The translations under genes were made by a program, and so were the position numbers. Of a stretch of 64,000 nt of DNA, positions 57,674-64,000 are shown in pieces. The stretch's first letter is position 1. Each line of letters starts with the position of its first letter. The notes beneath the pieces were generated by a model, which was given only the letters and a program-made list of their open reading frames with translations, made no database searches and was not told the DNA's origin. Source of the stretch: Bacteroides bouchesdurhonensis (GTDB lineage Bacteria; Bacteroidota; Bacteroidia; Bacteroidales; Bacteroidaceae); contig NZ_LT707006.1 in NCBI RefSeq assembly GCF_900155865.1, positions 27,751-91,750 on the forward strand, read 5' to 3'.

Positions 57674-59062
57674 ATGAATATTGAATCCATAAAGTCAGTC
57701 TATTTCGTAGGTGCCGGAGGTATCGGCATGAGCGCACTCGTACGTTATTTCCTTTCCAAAGGGAAAATCGTAGCCGGATATGACCGTACCCCTACTCCAT
57801 TGACTGAGAATCTTATTGCTGAAGGTGCACAAATACATTATGAAGAAAACGTTTGTCTGATTCCAGAAAGTTGCAAAGACAAAGAAACAACATTAGTGGT
57901 ATTAACTCCTGCTATTCCTCATGAGCACGAGGAACTGGAGTATTTCCGTAATAATGGATTTGAGATACAAAAACGTGCACAGGTATTAGGAACAATCACT
58001 CGTTCGAGTAAAGGATTATGCGTAGCAGGTACACATGGTAAAACAACTACTTCTACTATGGCTGCACACCTGCTAAATCAATCACATATAGAATGTACCG
58101 CTTTTCTCGGAGGTATTTCTAAGAATTATGGTACTAATCTGTTGCTTTCCCAGAAAAGCCCCTACACAGTAATCGAAGCAGACGAGTTCGACCGTTCATT
58201 CCATTGGTTATCTCCTTATATGTCAGTCATCACAGCAACTGATCCTGACCATTTGGATATTTACGGAACAGAGAAAGCCTATTTGGAGAGCTTCGAACAC
58301 TATACCACTCTGATCCAACCGGGAGGTGCATTGATTATCCGTAAAGGTATCGCTTTGCAACCTAAAGTACAAGCAGGGGTTCGTGTATATACATATTCAC
58401 GCGACGAAGGAGACTTCCATGCTGAAAACATTCGCATCGGAAACGGAGAAATCTTCATCGACTTTGTCGCTCCTGATACGCGAATCAACGATATCCAGCT
58501 CGGAGTTCCTGTTAGTATCAATATCGAAAACGGAATAGCTGCGATGGCACTCGCCCACTTGAACGGAGTAACTGACGAAGAGATTAAACAAGGAATGTCA
58601 AGTTTCCATGGGGTAGACCGCCGTTTTGACTTTAAAATAAAGAACGACAAGATTGTATTCCTAAGCGACTACGCTCATCATCCTGCCGAAATCAAGCAAA
58701 GTGTACAGTCTATCCACGAACTTTATAAAGATAAGAAGATCACAGCGATCTTCCAGCCACATCTTTATACCCGTACTCGCGACTTTTACAAAGACTTTGC
58801 AGACAGCCTTTCCTTACTGGACGAAGTCATTTTGATAGACATCTATCCTGCTCGAGAGACACCTATTCCAGGTGTTACCAGCAAGCTGATTTATGATAAT
58901 CTCCGCCCGGGTATTGAAAAAAGTATGTGTAAAAAGGAAGAAATACTGAACATTCTGAAAGATAAAAACATTGAAGTATTGATTACCTTAGGTGCCGGAG
59001 ACATTGACAATTATGTTCCCGAAATAAAGAAACTATTGGATATGAAAGTTCTTCATTCTTAA
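57674..59062 (+). CDS. murC: UDP-MurNAc:L-alanine ligase
   Basis: The protein has 462 residues from the ATG at 57674 (a GTG at 57665 is the alternative). It shows VYFVGAGGIGMSALVRYF, the ATP site VAGTHGKTTTSTM, GVDRRFDF and YAHHPAEI. It performs the first amino-acid addition. It lies between murG and ftsQ in the dcw order. Confidence 0.95.
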   Translation: MNIESIKSVYFVGAGGIGMSALVRYFLSKGKIVAGYDRTPTPLTENLIAEGAQIHYEENVCLIPESCKDKETTLVVLTPAIPHEHEELEYFRNNGFEIQKRAQVLGTITRSSKGLCVAGTHGKTTTSTMAAHLLNQSHIECTAFLGGISKNYGTNLLLSQKSPYTVIEADEFDRSFHWLSPYMSVITATDPDHLDIYGTEKAYLESFEHYTTLIQPGGALIIRKGIALQPKVQAGVRVYTYSRDEGDFHAENIRIGNGEIFIDFVAPDTRINDIQLGVPVSINIENGIAAMALAHLNGVTDEEIKQGMSSFHGVDRRFDFKIKNDKIVFLSDYAHHPAEIKQSVQSIHELYKDKKITAIFQPHLYTRTRDFYKDFADSLSLLDEVILIDIYPARETPIPGVTSKLIYDNLRPGIEKSMCKKEEILNILKDKNIEVLITLGAGDIDNYVPEIKKLLDMKVLHS

Positions 59063-59073
59063 TTAATAATATT

Positions 59074-59811
59074 ATGGTAAAGAGAATCCTTCTGTTCATT
59101 GTCATGCTGGTGCTTATAGCCTACCTCGGTATAGCTATAACTGCCTTCAACCGTAAGCCTGCCGATCAGACTTGCCGGGACGTGGAGTTAGTGATCAAGG
59201 ATACCGCTTATGCAGGCTTTATCACCAAAGACGAATTGAAAGGTGTCCTTCAAAACAAAGGTATATATCCTATCGGGAAGAAGATGGAACGCATCTCCAC
59301 TAAATCGTTGGAGCGCGAACTAAGTAAACACCCGCTCATTGCAGAAGCGGAATGCTATAAGACACCTAGCGGAAAGATCTGTGTTGAAGTAGCGCAACGC
59401 ATTCCTATCCTTCGTGTTATGAGTAGCAACGGTGAAAATTACTATCTTGATAACAAAGGAACCATCATGCCACAAGATGCGAAATGTGTCGCTCACCGGG
59501 CAATTGTCACCGGAAACGTAGAAAAGTCGTTCGCAATGAAGGATTTATATAAGTTTGGTGTATTTTTGCAAAACAATAAGTTCTGGGATGCCCAGATAGA
59601 ACAAATTAATGTGTTGTCCGACCGTACTATCGAACTGGTGCCACGTGTAGGAGATCACCTTGTCTATCTCGGAAAACTGGAGAATTTTGAAAATAAGCTT
59701 TCACGCCTAAAGATATTTTATGAGAAAGGACTCAATCAGGTAGGCTGGAACAAGTATTCACGCATCAATCTAGAGTTTAGTAACCAGATTATTTGTACAA
59801 AACGAGAATAA
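59074..59811 (+). CDS. ftsQ: Division protein FtsQ/DivIB
   Basis: The protein has 245 residues with a single N-terminal membrane helix (about 5-23), a POTRA-like domain (IKDTAYAGFITKDELKGVL) and a beta domain ending in YSRINLEFSNQIICTK. Position before ftsA supports the call. It links early and late divisome parts in the periplasm. Confidence 0.88.
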   Translation: MVKRILLFIVMLVLIAYLGIAITAFNRKPADQTCRDVELVIKDTAYAGFITKDELKGVLQNKGIYPIGKKMERISTKSLERELSKHPLIAEAECYKTPSGKICVEVAQRIPILRVMSSNGENYYLDNKGTIMPQDAKCVAHRAIVTGNVEKSFAMKDLYKFGVFLQNNKFWDAQIEQINVLSDRTIELVPRVGDHLVYLGKLENFENKLSRLKIFYEKGLNQVGWNKYSRINLEFSNQIICTKRE

Positions 59812-59827
59812 TAACAAATAAAAAGAT

Positions 59828-61285
59828 ATGGCAACAACAGAATTTATCGCCGCGATTGAACTAGGTTCATCGAAGATAACCGGTGTGGCCGGAAAAAAGA
59901 ACAGTGACGGAAGCATGCAGATTTTAGCATATGCGCAAGAAGACTCTTCAACGTTTATCCGTAAGGGAGTCATCTTTAACCTTGACAAAACTGCACAAAG
60001 CCTGACTTCTATCATTAACAGACTGGAAGGTGAATTGAATAACTCAATCGCCAAGGTATATGTAGGTATTGGTGGACAATCGCTCCGCACAGTCCGTAAT
60101 GTAGTGAGTCGCGACCTGGAAGAGGAAGCCATCATATCGGAAGAACTTGTAAACGCTATCGGTGACGAGAATATCGCTATTCCGGTGGTTGATATGGATA
60201 TATTGGATGTAGCACCACAAGAATATAAAGTAGGTAATAACTTACAAGCCAATCCGATTGGCCTAGTTGGAACCCATATTGAGGGGCGTTTCCTCAATAT
60301 TGTGGCCCGTTCTTCTGTACGCAAAAACCTGGAACATTGTTTCCAACAAGCAAAAATCGAGATTGCCGATCAACTGATTGCACCATTGGTTACAGCGAAT
60401 GCCGTATTAACAGAAAGCGAACGCCGTTCGGGATGTGCATTGATTGACTTCGGAGCTGATACAACAACCATCTCAATTTATAAAAATAATATTCTTCGTT
60501 TCCTGACTGTTCTTCCATTGGGAGGAAACAGTATCACACGTGATATCTGCACCCTGCAAATGGAGGAAGAAGAGGCAGAACGTCTGAAAAAAGCATACGG
60601 AGATGCATTATACGAAGAAGACGAGAACGAAGAACCCGCTACCTGCAAACTGGACGACGATAGCCGCACGATTGAGCTAGGTAAACTTAATAACATTATC
60701 GAAGCACGTGCCGAGGAAATCATAGCCAATGTATGGAATCAAATCCAGCTTTCAAGCTATGAAGACAAGTTGCTGGCTGGTATTATCATGATCGGTGGAG
60801 CAGCTAACCTGAAGAATCTGGATGAAATGTTACGCAGACGCAGCAAAATAGAAAAAATCCGACTAGCTAAATTGCCTCGTAATACAGTTCATGCTTCTAA
60901 TAATATGCTAAAGAAAGACAGTTCTTTGAATACAGTCTTCGGGCTTCTTTTTGAAGGTAATCAGAACTGTTGTTTAACAGAGACTACTCATAAAGCTCCA
61001 GTTGCTGTTCCTAAAGCAGAACCGGAAATTCACCAGACAGTGGATATGTTCGAAGACGACAAAGAACTGCAAGAGCAAGCCCGATTAGCAAAAATCAAGA
61101 AAGACGAAGAAGAAAGAGAAGCCAGACAAGCTGCCAGAGATGCTGCTAAAGAAAAGGAGAGACTTCGCAAACTAAAGGAGAAAGAAGAAAAGGAAAAACG
61201 GAAACGGGAAGCCGGTCCAAGTTGGATCCAGCGAAAGATTGATTCGCTGACAAAGGAAATCTTCTCTGATGATGATATGAAATAA
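59828..61285 (+). CDS. ftsA: Division protein FtsA
   Basis: This 485-residue actin-like ATPase shows FIAAIELGSSKITGVAGKK, GCALIDFGADTTTISIYK and IIMIGGAANLKNLDEML. It ends with a long Lys/Glu/Arg-rich linker and a short amphipathic end (GPSWIQRKIDSLTKEIF), which is the expected membrane anchor. It tethers FtsZ to the membrane. Confidence 0.95.
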   Translation: MATTEFIAAIELGSSKITGVAGKKNSDGSMQILAYAQEDSSTFIRKGVIFNLDKTAQSLTSIINRLEGELNNSIAKVYVGIGGQSLRTVRNVVSRDLEEEAIISEELVNAIGDENIAIPVVDMDILDVAPQEYKVGNNLQANPIGLVGTHIEGRFLNIVARSSVRKNLEHCFQQAKIEIADQLIAPLVTANAVLTESERRSGCALIDFGADTTTISIYKNNILRFLTVLPLGGNSITRDICTLQMEEEEAERLKKAYGDALYEEDENEEPATCKLDDDSRTIELGKLNNIIEARAEEIIANVWNQIQLSSYEDKLLAGIIMIGGAANLKNLDEMLRRRSKIEKIRLAKLPRNTVHASNNMLKKDSSLNTVFGLLFEGNQNCCLTETTHKAPVAVPKAEPEIHQTVDMFEDDKELQEQARLAKIKKDEEEREARQAARDAAKEKERLRKLKEKEEKEKRKREAGPSWIQRKIDSLTKEIFSDDDMK

Positions 61286-61303
61286 TTCAAAATTCAATAA
61301 GAT

Positions 61304-62614
61304 ATGGACGAGATAGTACAATTTGATTTCCCGACCGACTCGCCGAAAATCATAAAAGTAATCGGTGTAGGTGGCGGTGGCGGTAACGCCGTAAACCATA
61401 TGTACCGGGAAGGTATACATGACGTAACGTTCGTTCTTTGCAATACGGACAACCAAGCTTTGGCGGAATCACCTGTTCCGGTAAAACTGCAATTGGGCCG
61501 TAGCATTACACAAGGACTTGGTGCCGGCAACCGTCCCGAACGGGCACGAGATGCCGCTGAAGAGAGTATTGACGATATAAAAACTCTGTTGAATGATGGT
61601 ACCAAAATGGTATTTATCACAGCTGGAATGGGAGGAGGTACCGGAACCGGTGCAGCTCCGGTTATTGCCCGTATCGCCAAAGAAATGGATATTCTTACGG
61701 TAGGTATTGTTACTATTCCATTCATCTTCGAAGGAGAAAAGAAGATTATTCAGGCGTTGGATGGTGTAGAACGTATCGCTCAGCATGTAGATGCATTGCT
61801 GGTCATCAATAACGAACGTTTACGTGAGATATATGCGGACCTTACCTTTATGAATGCATTTGGTAAGGCTGATGATACTTTGTCTATTGCTGCTAAAAGT
61901 ATTGCTGAAATTATCACCATGCGCGGTACTGTCAATCTGGACTTTGCTGACGTAAAAACAATCCTGAAAGATGGTGGAGTTGCTATCATGAGTACAGGAT
62001 TCGGAGAAGGAGAAAATCGCGTAACGAAAGCTATTGATGATGCACTGCACTCTCCATTGCTAAACAACAATGATATCTTCAATGCTAAAAAGGTAATGCT
62101 CAATGTTTCTTTCTGCTCAACATCCGAGTTGATGATGGAGGAAATGAACGAAGTGCATGAATTTATGAGTAAATTCCGCGAAGGAGTGGAAGTGATCTGG
62201 GGTGTCGCCATGGACAACTCACTGGAAAGCAAGGTAAAGATCACTGTATTAGCAACCGGATTCGGCGTAGAAGATGTACCGGGTATGGATAGTCTGCACG
62301 AAGCTCGAAGCCAGGAAGAAGAAGAACGTCAATTAATGCTGGAGGAAGAAAAAGAAAAGAACAAAGAACGTATCCGCAAGGCATATGGAGAAAGTGCTAA
62401 TGGCATTGGTAGCAAGAGTCTCCGTAAACGCCGTCATATCTATCTTTTCAACATCGAAGATTTAGACAATGATGACATCATCGCTATGGTGGAAGACTCT
62501 CCTACTTACCAACGGGATAAAACGACTCTTACCAAAATTAAAACAAAAGCCGCTCTCGAAGAGGAAGTAGCAACAGAAGAAGCTACTGATAGTGACGGAG
62601 TGATTACTTTCTAG
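61304..62614 (+). CDS. ftsZ: Division protein FtsZ
   Basis: The protein has 436 residues of tubulin fold. It shows IKVIGVGGGGGNAVNHM, the tubulin signature AGMGGGTGTGAAPVIA and NLDFADVKTIL. An extended acidic C-terminal region follows residue about 335. It forms the Z-ring. It is 18 bp after ftsA. Confidence 0.97.
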   Translation: MDEIVQFDFPTDSPKIIKVIGVGGGGGNAVNHMYREGIHDVTFVLCNTDNQALAESPVPVKLQLGRSITQGLGAGNRPERARDAAEESIDDIKTLLNDGTKMVFITAGMGGGTGTGAAPVIARIAKEMDILTVGIVTIPFIFEGEKKIIQALDGVERIAQHVDALLVINNERLREIYADLTFMNAFGKADDTLSIAAKSIAEIITMRGTVNLDFADVKTILKDGGVAIMSTGFGEGENRVTKAIDDALHSPLLNNNDIFNAKKVMLNVSFCSTSELMMEEMNEVHEFMSKFREGVEVIWGVAMDNSLESKVKITVLATGFGVEDVPGMDSLHEARSQEEEERQLMLEEEKEKNKERIRKAYGESANGIGSKSLRKRRHIYLFNIEDLDNDDIIAMVEDSPTYQRDKTTLTKIKTKAALEEEVATEEATDSDGVITF

Positions 62615-62634
62615 TAATTTAGATTAAAAAAGAT

Positions 62635-63084
62635 ATGGATTTATTTGAAAAAGTCAGCGAAGACATTAAAACCGCAATGAAGGCGAAAGATAAAGTAGCC
62701 TTGGAAACTCTGAGAAACATAAAAAAATTCTTCTTAGAGGCGAAAACAGCTCCAGGAGCTAATGATACATTGACAGATGATGCAGCCTTGAAAATTATTC
62801 AGAAATTGGTGAAACAAGGGAAAGATGCTGCTGAGATCTATATTGGACAAGGACGTCAGGATTTGGCTGATACAGAAATGGCGCAAGTTGCAGTAATGGA
62901 GACTTACTTACCCAAACAGATGTCTGCAGAAGAACTGGAAGCTGCTTTGAAAGAAATTATTGCAGAAACAGGTGCTACCAGTGGTAAAGATATGGGTAAA
63001 GTAATGGGCGTTGCTTCCAAGAAACTAGCCGGACTTGCTGAAGGTCGTGCTATCTCTGCTAAAGTAAAGGAACTCTTAGGATAA
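62635..63084 (+). CDS. GatB/YqeY-domain protein
   Basis: The protein has 149 residues, the usual size of free-standing YqeY (LFEKVSEDIKTAMKAKDKVALETLRNIKK; AVMETYLPKQMSAEELEAALKEIIAE; GKVMGVASKKLAG). It is related to the tail domain of the GatB amidotransferase, and its role alone is not settled. It is the last gene of the cluster, 20 bp after ftsZ, and is followed by a terminator. Confidence 0.93.
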   Translation: MDLFEKVSEDIKTAMKAKDKVALETLRNIKKFFLEAKTAPGANDTLTDDAALKIIQKLVKQGKDAAEIYIGQGRQDLADTEMAQVAVMETYLPKQMSAEELEAALKEIIAETGATSGKDMGKVMGVASKKLAGLAEGRAISAKVKELLG

Positions 63085-63128
63085 AATCGTTCTTTTTACA
63101 CAGCAAGAAAATACTATAGTTCTATCGA

Positions 63129-63189
63129 CTATCACCGGTAACGCAGAATCCCCTTATCCATTGAGGATGCAGAACGGTGATAGTTTTTT
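63129..63189 (+). terminator. Intrinsic terminator of the dcw cluster
   Basis: CTATCACCG (63129-63137) pairs with CGGTGATAG (63175-63183), with some further pairing inside. A run of six T residues follows at 63184-63189. Confidence 0.85.
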
Positions 63190-63556
63190 ATATTCTCTGC
63201 CTATTACTTCTCCCTAACATAATTGAAGTGAACTTTTCTATTCATGAATTAGGAAGTTGTCTATTGATTTTTATCCGGAATTCAGGTATTACCACAGGAG
63301 ATTTGCACAATACTGCTAAAGACGCATTAAAGACTTCCAGTACTCAAAACGAATTTCATAGTAAGTTGTTAAAGCAATGCCCGGAATAGATAAAGAACAA
63401 TTAAGTAGCCAAAAACAAACCACATGTATGCCTACAATTAAAATCGAATTTAGGTCGCTCGCCGATTATTCGGGATTAATACCAATATTACTAAGCTTGT
63501 ATACACGAGAATTAACAAAAAAATCACCTCATTAACAAGCCCTCTTTAAATAATTC
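63190..63556. other. Spacer without a supported gene
   Basis: A 70-codon frame over 63177-63389 overlaps the terminator and has no recognisable features. I see nothing else up to the end of recO. Confidence 0.5.
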
Positions 63557-64000
63557 TCAATCAAACAATTCTTTCAAAATCTCCAAAGATTTTAAAACCG
63601 GGAAATCCGGCAAATGCAAGCGATAATAGTCATTGATAATCGTTAGACAACGGATACGTTCCGCACGGCTCATCGTGAAAAGATGCATGGTATCATAGTT
63701 CATGCGCATCAGCCGGCAGAGATACCCCGCTTCTTCAGGATTAATATAAGAAGAATGTAATTGAGGACGTATAGAAGTAAAACAAGCATTCAACATATCG
63801 AAGTAATCACCAGCATGATAATCTTCCAAATTCGGGTAAAGTCCTAGGAAACGCGAAAGGCGCATCAAAAAAACTAAATGAAAATTAGCAAAGTTCTTCT
63901 TACACTCATCGAGCCATATGACCGAATGTTCCAAATAGGCAAATAACGGACGATTCTCCGCTTCCTCACGCATTGCCCGATAAAGAAATTCAGCTAGAAA
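63557..64000 (-). CDS. recO: DNA repair protein RecO, C-terminal part (cut by the window edge)
   Basis: The frame is open to base 64000, giving [20 protein letters not shown] and then the helical RecO C-terminal region ([41 protein letters not shown]). The N-terminal OB-fold lies outside the window. RecO helps RecA load at gaps with RecF and RecR. Confidence 0.88.
   Translation of the reverse strand, partial: FLAEFLYRAMREEAENRPLFAYLEHSVIWLDECKKNFANFHLVFLMRLSRFLGLYPNLEDYHAGDYFDMLNACFTSIRPQLHSSYINPEEAGYLCRLMRMNYDTMHLFTMSRAERIRCLTIINDYYRLHLPDFPVLKSLEILKELFD

Noticed and set aside
63177..63389. 70-codon frame after the YqeY-like gene
   Set aside because: It begins within the terminator stem and shows no family features.

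Overview
The window looks like a chromosomal segment of a gut Bacteroides of the B. thetaiotaomicron / B. ovatus type. The reasons are the AT-rich DNA, the paired SusC/SusD operons, a hybrid two-component regulator of the Bacteroides polysaccharide-utilisation type, a glsB-glsA lipid pair, lipoprotein signal peptides with a Cys lipobox, and a Bacteroidota-style division and cell-wall (dcw) cluster. The species call is inference.

Region 1 (1-22,900) is an accessory, apparently shufflon-like locus. A tyrosine recombinase (816-2099, minus) lies back to back with a complete GtaA/DUF4965-type gene (2629-5142). That gene is followed by a lipoprotein, SusC, SusD and DUF lipoprotein operon (cassette A, 5179-12967). 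A second, start-less copy of only the C-terminal third of the DUF4965 gene (13751-14368) heads a second operon of the same order (cassette B, to 22836). The 17-bp sequence TATGGACAGGACCCTGA marks the junction in the intact gene (4540), the start of the silent copy (13766) and, inverted, the left edge of the window (21-5). The layout suggests that one promoter plus 5' gene module can be joined in frame to one of at least three alternative 3' ends and their SusCD operons. The third would lie to the left of the window.

Region 2 (22,921-37,733) is the rest of a glycan-utilisation locus: two Tat-type Gfo/Idh/MocA oxidoreductases, a small membrane protein, GH76-like, GH43-like and GH105-like enzymes, a clan-D (GH36-like) alpha-galactosidase-type enzyme, an SGNH/SASA esterase, and a hybrid two-component regulator. 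The target glycan cannot be read from this mix.

Region 3 (37,751-46,014) is core chromosome. It holds a minus-strand operon of dut, a TPR lipoprotein, a DUF4292 lipoprotein and an EnvC-like protein. After it come dgt, the glsA-glsB glycine-lipid acyltransferases and an ECF sigma factor.

Region 4 (46,323-63,189) is the dcw cluster: mraZ, rsmH, ftsL-like, ftsI, murE, mraY, murD, ftsW, murG, murC, ftsQ, ftsA, ftsZ and a YqeY-like gene, ending in a terminator. Its upstream region holds ten alternating GTTTCA/TGAAAC half-sites at 11-bp steps and three TGG boxes at 10-bp steps that fit an MraZ operator. The window ends inside recO (minus).
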